DNA of 36,241 nt, taken from contig JAUVKW010000009.1 in NCBI GenBank assembly GCA_030596025.1, forward strand, positions 1 to 36,241. Direction: 5' to 3'. The stretch comes from Bacteroidota bacterium (GTDB lineage: Bacteria; Bacteroidota; Bacteroidia; Bacteroidales; VadinHA17). This document shows, one piece after another, positions 8,463 to 14,865 of this stretch. The notes below the pieces were generated by a model, which did not search any database, was not told the origin of the DNA, and saw only the letters and a program-made list of their open reading frames with translations. The position numbers and the translations under genes are program-made. How positions within the stretch are numbered: the first letter of the stretch is position 1; each line of letters opens with the position of its first letter.

Positions 8463-9497
8463 ATGCCTTCTCAGGAAATTCCAAGTGAAGAAAACGAACT
8501 GTTTGAACATCATCATTTTGATGTCGACAGGGGTCAAAGTGCCTTGAGAATTGATAAGTACCTCGTAAATAAGCTGGAGAAGGTTTCCCGTTCAAGAATC
8601 CAGGCAGCTGCTCAGGCTGGTAATATCCTTGTAAATACTATATCTGTTAAGCCAAATTATAAGGTGAAACCCGGCGATTCCATTTCCATTGTGATGGCAT
8701 ATCCTCCAAGGGAATTTGAGTTAATTCCCGAAGATATTCCTTTGAATATTATTTACGAGGATGATGACCTGGCAATAGTAAACAAGGAAGCTGGAATGAC
8801 AGTTCATCCCGGGATCAGTAATTATTCAGGCACCCTTGTAAATGCATTAAGCTGGTATTTCAAAGATCTTCCCCTGTTCAGTTCAGGAGAGTTCAGGCCG
8901 GGATTAGTTCATCGTATTGATAAGAATACAACGGGACTTCTTGTAATTGCCAAAAATGAACTTGCACTGAATCGCCTTGCAAAACAATTTTTTGATCATT
9001 CTGTGGATAGAAGGTACCAGGCACTTGTTTGGGGTGTTCCCAAAGAAAAAGAGGGTACAATTACCGGGAATATTGGCAGAAGCCTCAAAAATCGTACTAT
9101 AATGCAGGTTTATCCTGATGAAAGCCAGGGGAAACATGCTGTGACCCATTATAAGGTTTTGAAAGACCTTGGGTATATTTCTCTTATTGAATGCAGGTTG
9201 GAAACAGGCCGGACACACCAGATCAGGGTACATCTCAAATTCATTAAACATCCTCTTTTTAATGATAGTGAATATGGCGGGAATGTCATATTAAGAGGAA
9301 CTACTTTTTCAAAGTACAAACAATTTGTTGAGAACTCATTCCAAATTCTTCCAAGGCAGGCCCTTCATGCAAAATCCCTTTCTTTTATACATCCGGTTTC
9401 GGGTAAGCGTATGGAATTTGAATCTGAACTTCCGGAGGATATGAAGCAAGTCATTGAAAAATGGAAAAAATATACATCCTCAAGGAAAGATCTTTAG
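8463..9497 (+). CDS. RluA/RluD-family 23S rRNA pseudouridine synthase
   Basis: 344 residues with an N-terminal S4 RNA-binding domain (LRIDKYLVNKLEKVSRSRI, GNILVNTISVKPNYKVKPGD) and a C-terminal RluA-type catalytic domain. The catalytic motif is LVHRIDKNTTGLLVIAKN, where the Asp attacks the uridine. TGRTHQIRVHLKFIKHPLF follows as the conserved C-terminal block. S4 plus RluA is the RluD layout (U1911/1915/1917 of helix 69 in 23S rRNA), so RluD is the likely orthologue, but I leave the symbol empty because the family has several paralogues. The start is an ATG after a 176-base gap holding hairpin repeats. A palindrome-rich gap follows. Confidence 0.92.
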   Translation: MPSQEIPSEENELFEHHHFDVDRGQSALRIDKYLVNKLEKVSRSRIQAAAQAGNILVNTISVKPNYKVKPGDSISIVMAYPPREFELIPEDIPLNIIYEDDDLAIVNKEAGMTVHPGISNYSGTLVNALSWYFKDLPLFSSGEFRPGLVHRIDKNTTGLLVIAKNELALNRLAKQFFDHSVDRRYQALVWGVPKEKEGTITGNIGRSLKNRTIMQVYPDESQGKHAVTHYKVLKDLGYISLIECRLETGRTHQIRVHLKFIKHPLFNDSEYGGNVILRGTTFSKYKQFVENSFQILPRQALHAKSLSFIHPVSGKRMEFESELPEDMKQVIEKWKKYTSSRKDL

Positions 9498-9561
9498 GCT
9501 AAAGGCTAATTTAAAGCATGCTAGGAGCTATGTAATACTTCACAATTTGGGGACAAAAACA

Positions 9562-9583
9562 GCACCATGCTTCAGCTTGGTGT
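9562..9583. repeat. REP-like palindrome, GCACCA/TGGTGT family, copy 1
   Basis: Arms GCACCATGC and GCTTGGTGT enclose a TTCA loop with one mismatch in the stem. Related copies lie at 9687-9706, 24339-24360 and 27425-27446. It is part of the gene-free stretch 9498-9924, which holds five palindromes and no convincing ORF. Confidence 0.7.
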
Positions 9584-9606
9584 TAGTGGGAAATACCATA
9601 TTTGAT

Positions 9607-9627
9607 AAGTCAGCTTTGAGCTGACTT
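9607..9627. repeat. Perfect 9-bp hairpin in the palindrome cluster
   Basis: AAGTCAGCT and AGCTGACTT form a perfect stem around a TTG loop. Its core (GCTTTGAGC) resembles the GCTTCAGC/GCTTTAGC cores of the neighbouring palindromes. Confidence 0.65.
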
Positions 9628-9640
9628 TATATAATAGTCT

Positions 9641-9682
9641 CAAGTACGCTGAAGCGCACTGAAGACAGTTGTTTGCTGACAT
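9641..9682 (+). repeat. 42-base dispersed repeat, copy 1
   Basis: This stretch matches the reverse complement of 17312-17353 at 39 of 42 positions by my count, and the same region of the copy starting at 14693. It contains AGTACGC and GCGCACT arms around a TGAA loop, followed by AAGACAG. In the copy at 17332 the arms encode the last codons and the stop of a lipoprotein gene; here no gene precedes it. Confidence 0.75.
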
Positions 9683-9686
9683 ATAA

Positions 9687-9714
9687 CACCATGCTGAAGC
9701 ATGGTGCTTTTTAT
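9687..9714 (+). terminator. REP-like palindrome with T tail, possible terminator
   Basis: CACCATGC and GCATGGTG form a perfect 8-bp stem around TGAA, followed by CTTTTTATTT. It is the inverse of the palindrome at 9562-9583 and has the shape of an intrinsic terminator, but lies 190 bases beyond the nearest upstream stop, so its role as terminator is uncertain. Confidence 0.5.
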
Positions 9715-9750
9715 TTGAATCATATTCATTTGAATTAATATTTCTGCACA

Positions 9751-9767
9751 ATTACCATGCTGGTAAT
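9751..9767. repeat. Short perfect palindrome ATTACCA/TGGTAAT
   Basis: A 7-bp perfect stem with a TGC loop, the fifth palindrome in the gap before the TlpA-like gene. It differs in core from the others and could be an operator or a chance palindrome in AT-rich DNA. Confidence 0.4.
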
Positions 9768-9884
9768 AATTAAAAATGGGCAAATAAACGAGAGCTTTTC
9801 AGATTTTCAATAAAATACAGGTATCCTGGTTTCTTCCTTTATTTTTTATACCTAATTTGGAGAAATTCTAATTACTGTATTACT

Positions 9885-9892
9885 TACATTTG
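9885..9892 (+). promoter_or_regulatory. Candidate -7 promoter element (TACATTTG) for the TlpA-like gene
   Basis: TACATTTG fits TAnnTTTG and stands 32 bases before the ATG at 9925. The nearest TTTG upstream (9856-9859) is 25 bases away, somewhat too far for a standard -33 box. Confidence 0.45.
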
Positions 9893-9924
9893 CAGCAATT
9901 CTTATAACAAATCAAAATTTAAAA

Positions 9925-11016
9925 ATGAAAAAAATATTAACTGTACTTGTACTTGGAGTCCTTGTAATTTCTTGTACTGAGGAACCCACTTATAAAATTA
10001 GTGGTGAATTAGCAGGAATATCTGATGGTATGGCTTATTTAGATCAACGTGTGGAAGGTAAATATGTCCATATTGATTCATCAAATATTGAATCCGGATT
10101 ATTTTCCATGCAGGGGAGTGTTGAGATGCCAGAAATGTACTACCTTATTATAGATGGGAAAAGAGGTGCAAAAAGCTTTTTCCTCGAAAATGCAGAAATT
10201 GTCATAACCGGTCATGCAGATAGCATTAGAGATCTTAAGATTTCAGGATCTGCAGTACATGATGAGTATGACCAATTTTCAGAATCACTGAAGGTTTTTT
10301 ATGATGGTTTCAGAGAAATTTCTATTGCCGGAAGGAAGGCAAAGCAGGAAGGTGATAAGGAGCTGGAAGAGCTGTACAATTCCAGGTCTGATTCTTTGTA
10401 TAAAGCTTTTACCACTTATCAGTTGGATTATATCAAAGAGAATTCTTCCTCCTATATAGCTCCATTTGTTTTGCGTTCAAATTCTTACGGATTGGATGCC
10501 ACTGAGCTTGAAGAATACATTGGTTTGTTGGATGAATCACTGGCAACTTCTCAAACAGTTATAGACTTAAAAGAAAGAGCGGCAATTCTTAAGACGGTTG
10601 CCATTGGCCAGCCGGCTCCTGATTTTACTCAAAATGATTCCCTCGGGAATCCGGTTTCTTTAGCATCTTATCTTGGGAAATATGTACTGGTTGACTTTTG
10701 GGCAGCATGGTGTGGCCCATGCCGGGCAGAAAACCCAAATGTTGTAAAAGCATATCAAACCTATCATGAAAAGGGATTTGATGTTTTTGGGGTATCCCTG
10801 GATAATGACCGGGCAAATTGGTTACAGGCAATTGGAGATGATAATCTTACATGGTCTCATGTCTCTGAATTAAATGGCTGGTCGAATTCTGCGGCAAAGC
10901 TCTATGGAGTAAATGCTATTCCGGGAAATTTCTTGCTGGATAAGGAAGGAATTATTATTGGAAGAAATGTTCGTGGTGAAGAACTGCAGGAAAAGTTAGC
11001 TGAAATTTTTAAATAA
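9925..11016 (+). CDS. TlpA/ResA-like thiol-disulfide oxidoreductase lipoprotein
   Basis: 363 residues. The signal peptide ends in a lipobox (VLVISC, Cys17), so the mature protein is lipid-anchored in the periplasm or outer membrane. The N-terminal part (YKISGELAGISDGMAYLDQR to about residue 120) resembles the DUF4369 domain common in Bacteroidota. A helical linker follows, then a thioredoxin fold from about residue 228 (IGQPAPDFTQNDSLGNPVSL) with the redox pair in WCGPC (Cys263 and Cys266), FGVSLD, and the cis-Pro region NAIPGNFLLD. It should reduce or oxidise exported proteins, for example in cytochrome c maturation. It looks monocistronic, with a promoter box before it and a terminator after it. 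Substrate unknown. Confidence 0.92.
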   Translation: MKKILTVLVLGVLVISCTEEPTYKISGELAGISDGMAYLDQRVEGKYVHIDSSNIESGLFSMQGSVEMPEMYYLIIDGKRGAKSFFLENAEIVITGHADSIRDLKISGSAVHDEYDQFSESLKVFYDGFREISIAGRKAKQEGDKELEELYNSRSDSLYKAFTTYQLDYIKENSSSYIAPFVLRSNSYGLDATELEEYIGLLDESLATSQTVIDLKERAAILKTVAIGQPAPDFTQNDSLGNPVSLASYLGKYVLVDFWAAWCGPCRAENPNVVKAYQTYHEKGFDVFGVSLDNDRANWLQAIGDDNLTWSHVSELNGWSNSAAKLYGVNAIPGNFLLDKEGIIIGRNVRGEELQEKLAEIFK

Positions 11017-11039
11017 AATCTCAAAAAATTTATATTTTT

Positions 11040-11078
11040 AAGCCTGTCTCTTTTTAAGAAGCAGGCTTCTTCTTATTT
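11040..11078 (+). terminator. Probable terminator after the TlpA-like gene
   Basis: AAGCCTG (11040-11046) pairs with CAGGCTT (11062-11068), separated by 15 bases and followed by a T-rich run. It ends the transcript 23 bases after the TlpA-like stop. Its stem overlaps the end of a small minus-strand ORF. Confidence 0.75.
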
Positions 11079-11206
11079 TTCACCTTCAGCGAAGGTGGCT
11101 GATCAGGAACATCAAACTTGAAAACATCAGGCCGGTTATAATGCCCTGCAACATCAAAATCAAACTTAGCCCTTACAACTGCAACTTTTACTATGTTCGA
11201 TTTCAT
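11054..11206 (-). CDS. Possible small basic protein, 50 residues
   Basis: An ATG-started reading frame of 50 residues begins MKSNIVKVAVVRAKFDFDVA, continues GHYNRPDVFKFDVPDQPP and ends in a lysine-rich tail (KVKNKKKPAS). The sequence looks protein-like rather than random: balanced composition, two FDF/FDV repeats and a basic end. I know no family for it. It has no clear promoter box, and its last codons lie inside the terminator hairpin of the convergent TlpA-like gene. It may be a genuine small gene, the remnant of a larger one, or chance. Confidence 0.4.
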   Translation of the reverse strand: MKSNIVKVAVVRAKFDFDVAGHYNRPDVFKFDVPDQPPSLKVKNKKKPAS

Positions 11207-11238
11207 GGATTGGGTTTGCTTATTTGAATATCAATACC

Positions 11239-11742
11239 TTATTTATTCTTTAGAATCATTTGAATGTTTTCTTCAAACCTTTTTGAAATACAATAAGGAT
11301 CAAAATTTGGATTTTTTACACCCAGGGATTCACTATTGATAAAATATCCCATGATAAACTGTTCCGGTAAAGTGTAAACAAATAGTTCATTGGGACCATT
11401 TCTGGGGGCTGTTTTGGTAAGAGCTTCAGAAAAATGAGAACGAGTCTGGATGAGTCTTGCGTTTATAGATTGAATTAAGGCATTGTTGATTTGTATAATC
11501 AATGTAATATTCCCGTAGGCTTTGCGGATATTCATGAAATAAGTGACTTCAACCAGGTCGTCCGGAGAAACAAGATCTGTAGTATTAAGTAGATGATTTT
11601 CAAAATTGAACCCAGTTTTCATTATCTCATTAGCCAGCTCAACAGAGTTCAGATTATGCAGGTAGGTCATGAGTTTTTTATCCTTGCCAATAAATTGGCT
11701 CAAATTCAAAATGTTGTCCCTGCTTTCCTGATCGGAAGTCAT
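11239..11742 (-). CDS. Protein of unknown function
   Basis: 167 residues when started at the ATG at 11740-11742 (MTSDQESRDNILNLSQF). An ATG at 11799 would add 19 residues, but a strong promoter match at 11786-11817 lies across that position, so the shorter form is preferred. There is no signal peptide, membrane helix or cysteine-rich motif. The middle (LVSPDDLVEVTYFMNIRKAY, GNITLIIQINNALIQSI) looks like alternating strand and helix, and the C-terminal part has NELFVYTLPEQFIMGYF and NPNFDPYCISKRFEENIQ. I do not recognise the family. It stands alone between a terminator region and the lpdA promoter. Confidence 0.7.
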   Translation of the reverse strand: MTSDQESRDNILNLSQFIGKDKKLMTYLHNLNSVELANEIMKTGFNFENHLLNTTDLVSPDDLVEVTYFMNIRKAYGNITLIIQINNALIQSINARLIQTRSHFSEALTKTAPRNGPNELFVYTLPEQFIMGYFINSESLGVKNPNFDPYCISKRFEENIQMILKNK

Positions 11743-11785
11743 TATTATGAAATTCGGGTTAAGGTCTAAGCTAATCTTGCAATCC

Positions 11786-11817
11786 CAAATGTAAAACATT
11801 CAAAGACTATATACAAA
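11786..11817 (-). promoter_or_regulatory. Bacteroidota-type promoter, TTTG-N20-TACATTTG
   Basis: On the minus strand TTTG (11814-11817) and TACATTTG (11786-11793) are separated by 20 bases, matching both boxes of the Bacteroidota housekeeping consensus. The predicted transcript start near 11779 leaves a leader of about 37 bases to the ATG at 11742. The rest of the gap up to 12057 holds nothing else I can support. Confidence 0.7.
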
Positions 11818-12057
11818 AGAAGGAACTAAGGTTAAATGAGGTTCTGGAAAAGTTTGGTCATTATATTTCTTATAAGCTCTTGGTTTTAAGCAGGAAGTGT
11901 TCATGCTTGCTACGTAGTTCTTTAAAAGATTACTATGATACAATATTTGCAGTTTGTGAGATAATCCTCAGACCATTATTGAGTAGTCAGACGAATACCG
12001 CATATACGCATACCTCCATAATACTTTTATTTGAGAAGATTTATTATAAGTTATTTT

Positions 12058-12065
12058 TAACTTTG
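12058..12065 (+). promoter_or_regulatory. Candidate -7 promoter element (TAACTTTG) for lpdA
   Basis: TAACTTTG fits TAnnTTTG and lies 24 bases before the lpdA ATG, suggesting a very short leader. The TTTG at 12030-12033 is 24 bases upstream, slightly beyond the usual spacer. Confidence 0.45.
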
Positions 12066-12088
12066 ACAGGAAATAAAAATGTTAAAAT

Positions 12089-13480
12089 ATGAAATATGAT
12101 CTTTTAATTATCGGGAGTGGTCCGGGTGGATATGTGGCCGCAATCAGAGCTTCACAGTTAGGAATGAAAGTAGGAGTGATTGAAAAGGATGAAATTGGTG
12201 GAATTTGTTTAAACTGGGGCTGCATCCCTACAAAAGCGCTACTAAAAAGTGCTCAGGTTTTTGACTATCTGAAGCATTCCGAAGAATATGGTATTTTTTT
12301 AAAGGATGAACCTATACCTGATATGAAGAAGGTTGTGGAAAGAAGCCGGAATGTAGCAGATGGAATGAGTAAAGGCGTACAGTTTTTATTGAAGAAGAAT
12401 AAAATTGATCAGATAAACGGTTTCGGGAAATTGAAATCTGCAAAAGAAGTGGAAGTGAGTTTGGGAGATGGAAAGACCATGATCTATACCGCTGATCATA
12501 TTATTTTAGCTACCGGTGCCAGGTCAAAAGAGCTTCCTAATTTAAAACAAGATGGAAAAAAAATTATAGGATATCGTGAGGCATTGACTTTAGACAAGAT
12601 CCCTGAATCAATGCTGGTGGTTGGATCTGGAGCTATAGGCAGTGAATTTGCCTGGTTTTATCATACCATGGGCACCCAGGTTACCCTGGTAGAATTTCTT
12701 CCAAATCTTGTTCCACTTGAGGACGAGGAAGTGTCTAAACAGCTTGGGCGTTCCTTTAAGAAAGTAAAAATGAAGGTAATGACAGATTCTTCAGTTGAAT
12801 CTGTTGATACATCAGGTAAATTGTGTAAAGTCAGTGTGAAAACTAAGAAGGGAATGGAGGAAATAGAAGCAGAAATAGTTCTGTCTGCTGTTGGAATCAG
12901 TCCGAATGTGGAAGGAGTCGGCATGGAGGATATTGGCATTGAGTTGGAATCGGGAAAGGTAAAAGTGGATAATTATTATCAATCCAATGTACCTGGTATA
13001 TATGCTATTGGTGATATTGTACATGGTCAGGCTCTGGCTCATGTTGCTTCTGCCGAAGGAATTATTTGTGTTGAGAATATTGCCGGCAAAAATCCTCAGG
13101 CACTTGATTATGAAAATATTCCTGCCTGTACTTATACTTCTCCTGAAATAGCTTCTGTTGGGATTACTGAAGCTCAGGCCAATGAAAAGGGATTGGAAAT
13201 CAAGATTGGGAAATTCCCTTTCACTGCTTCAGGAAAGGCAAGTGCTGCCGGTCATAAAGATGGCTTTGTGAAATTGATTTTTGAAACAAAGTATGGTGAG
13301 CTTCTGGGTGCTCACATGATAGGGGCCAATGTGACCGAAATGATTGGGGAAATTGTTGTAGCCCGAAAGCTTGAAACTACAGGACATGAAATGATCAAGT
13401 CGGTTCATCCTCATCCAACAATGTCTGAGGCTATTATGGAAGCTGCAGCTGCGGCCTATGATGAGGTGATCCATCTTTAA
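12089..13480 (+). CDS. lpdA: Dihydrolipoyl dehydrogenase (E3)
   Basis: The flavoprotein E3 reoxidises dihydrolipoamide in 2-oxoacid dehydrogenase complexes or the glycine cleavage system, with NAD+ as acceptor. The 463-residue length is typical. FAD binding is seen in LLIIGSGPGGYVAAIRASQ, the redox-active disulfide in GGICLNWGCIPTKALLKS, NAD binding in VVGSGAIGSEFAWFYHTMG, the second FAD contact in GIYAIGDIV, and the dimer-interface catalytic His-Glu pair in HPHPTMSEAIMEA. No E1/E2 genes are adjacent; the aminotransferase gene follows after 28 bases and probably shares the transcript. Assignment is secure; which complex it serves is not shown. Confidence 0.96.
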   Translation: MKYDLLIIGSGPGGYVAAIRASQLGMKVGVIEKDEIGGICLNWGCIPTKALLKSAQVFDYLKHSEEYGIFLKDEPIPDMKKVVERSRNVADGMSKGVQFLLKKNKIDQINGFGKLKSAKEVEVSLGDGKTMIYTADHIILATGARSKELPNLKQDGKKIIGYREALTLDKIPESMLVVGSGAIGSEFAWFYHTMGTQVTLVEFLPNLVPLEDEEVSKQLGRSFKKVKMKVMTDSSVESVDTSGKLCKVSVKTKKGMEEIEAEIVLSAVGISPNVEGVGMEDIGIELESGKVKVDNYYQSNVPGIYAIGDIVHGQALAHVASAEGIICVENIAGKNPQALDYENIPACTYTSPEIASVGITEAQANEKGLEIKIGKFPFTASGKASAAGHKDGFVKLIFETKYGELLGAHMIGANVTEMIGEIVVARKLETTGHEMIKSVHPHPTMSEAIMEAAAAAYDEVIHL

Positions 13481-13508
13481 TATATAATCCAGTTTAAGAG
13501 AATTGAAT

Positions 13509-14612
13509 ATGAAAATCAACCAGAGTGGGGCTCGTTTTTCAGCCATCGTTGGCATAGGAGAAAAAATCAAAAAGCTCAGTGAACAGAGTGGCAGGGATTA
13601 TCTGTATTTGAACCGGGGGGTTAATTCAGTATGTAATATCGACCTGAATGAGGTGGTTAAGCAAATTGATTTTAATTCGAGTACCATACAGGTTTATCCT
13701 CCAAATTCAGGATTCCCTAAATTGAAATCTGCCATTAATGACGTGTATTTTCATGGCCGGACCAAGGCAGAGAATCTTACAATTTCAGCTGGTGGCATGG
13801 GAGGTCTGGATCTGGTTTTTCAAACCCTGGATATTGAGAAAATACTACTACCCCGGTTTTACTGGGGGGCCTACGGACATATTTCTAAAATCAGGAATGT
13901 TCTGAATGAAACTTATGACAGCCTTCCGGTTTTAAAAAAACTCTCAGATAAACTGCAAAATACTGCTGTAATTATTTGCGATCCGAATAATCCTGTTGGG
14001 AATAAATATGACGATGCGGAAGTTCTGGAAACAGTTAGGATTTTGAATAAAAGTGGAGCGGTAGTTATTTTTGACAGTCCATACCGTCGTGTTTTTTATG
14101 ATCGAGATGAACCCATGTTTAAAGACTTATCACAACTGGAAAATGTGATTATAGTTGAGAGTTTTAGCAAGTCGATAGGTTTGTCCGGACAAAGATTGGC
14201 CTTTATACACTCAAATAATGAGGAATTTAATCGTGAGCTCGGAATTCGCATTTTGTATGCAAACAATGGGATCAATGGCTTTGCACAGGAATTGGTAAGC
14301 CAGTTATTGATATCCGATGCAGGAAAAAAAGCTGTTGATAATTTCAGAGAGGAGACGGTTCGTGATATTGGATTAAATATAAAGTTTTTGAAAGAGAGGG
14401 GTTTGTTGGCTTCGGAATTTTATAAAGATTCAGAACCGATGGGGATTTTTGTGGTGGTAAATAAGACTGAACAGGAATTACTTGACAAGTTTATCGGAAC
14501 TGTTTCACTGAGTTTCTTTACTAAGGATGAGAAAGAGTGGGCAGCCAGTTATGCAAGGATTTGTGTATCCGTACCACATTCAAGTTTTGTAGAGTTTTTT
14601 AGTAAGGTCTGA
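13509..14612 (+). CDS. PLP-dependent aminotransferase, class I/II
   Basis: 367 residues from the ATG at 13509 (a TTG two codons earlier is possible). This is a fold-type I PLP enzyme: SAGGMGGLDLVFQTL (phosphate-binding region), ICDPNNPVGN (Asn contact), VIFDSPYRRVFYD (Asp-x2-Tyr contact to the ring) and VESFSKSIGLSGQRLAFIH with the Schiff-base Lys. ARICVSVP supplies the C-terminal Arg that binds the substrate carboxylate. The substrate is not predictable; aspartate/aromatic-type transamination is the family norm. The gene lies 28 bases behind lpdA and is followed by a GC-rich hairpin. A C-S lyase or decarboxylase role cannot be excluded. Confidence 0.88.
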   Translation: MKINQSGARFSAIVGIGEKIKKLSEQSGRDYLYLNRGVNSVCNIDLNEVVKQIDFNSSTIQVYPPNSGFPKLKSAINDVYFHGRTKAENLTISAGGMGGLDLVFQTLDIEKILLPRFYWGAYGHISKIRNVLNETYDSLPVLKKLSDKLQNTAVIICDPNNPVGNKYDDAEVLETVRILNKSGAVVIFDSPYRRVFYDRDEPMFKDLSQLENVIIVESFSKSIGLSGQRLAFIHSNNEEFNRELGIRILYANNGINGFAQELVSQLLISDAGKKAVDNFREETVRDIGLNIKFLKERGLLASEFYKDSEPMGIFVVVNKTEQELLDKFIGTVSLSFFTKDEKEWAASYARICVSVPHSSFVEFFSKV

Positions 14613-14626
14613 AAAGTATAACGAAG

Positions 14627-14652
14627 CTCCGGGTTCGTTAATCGACCCGGAG
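14627..14652 (+). terminator. Hairpin after the aminotransferase gene
   Basis: CTCCGGGT and ACCCGGAG form a perfect 8-bp GC-rich stem 15 bases after the stop. There is no T run after it, so it may be a 3'-end stabiliser or weak terminator rather than a full intrinsic terminator. Confidence 0.45.
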
Positions 14653-14692
14653 GATCGAACTACAATCCTGAAAAAGGGAATTGTCTTTTAAT

Positions 14693-14820
14693 ATGTAAAC
14701 AAATATCTGTCTTCAGTGCGCTTCAGCGTACTTGTAATTAATAATTTCCCAATAGTCATATCCTTCAATATTGAGTGTTAAAATAAAGAGAGTGGAATCT
14801 GCCCCCGGGTTGTGAAACTC
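14693..14820 (-). pseudogene. 3' fragment of a lipoprotein gene (paralogue of 17332-18006)
   Basis: This 128-base stretch matches 17312-17439 at about 120 positions (about 94 percent by my count). It includes the last 36 codons and the stop of the lipoprotein gene there, plus 20 bases beyond the stop. The copied frame is still open and reads ...NPGADSTLFILTLNIEG followed by DYWEIINYKYAEAH and stop at 14713-14715. Upstream of the copy the similarity ends abruptly at a sequence with no relation to the gene, so it is a 5'-truncated remnant with no start or signal peptide. It sits just before the FtsX-like permease gene, while the intact gene sits just after it. Confidence 0.8.
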
Positions 14821-14865
14821 AGCTTTATTATTTAGTTTTAGGATATACTAATATCTGTTTACCTA

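Noticed and set aside
11880-12092. 70-residue plus-strand reading frame before lpdA
   Set aside because: Composition is not protein-like for this genome, it contains the lpdA promoter region and overlaps the lpdA start; no motif or neighbour supports it.
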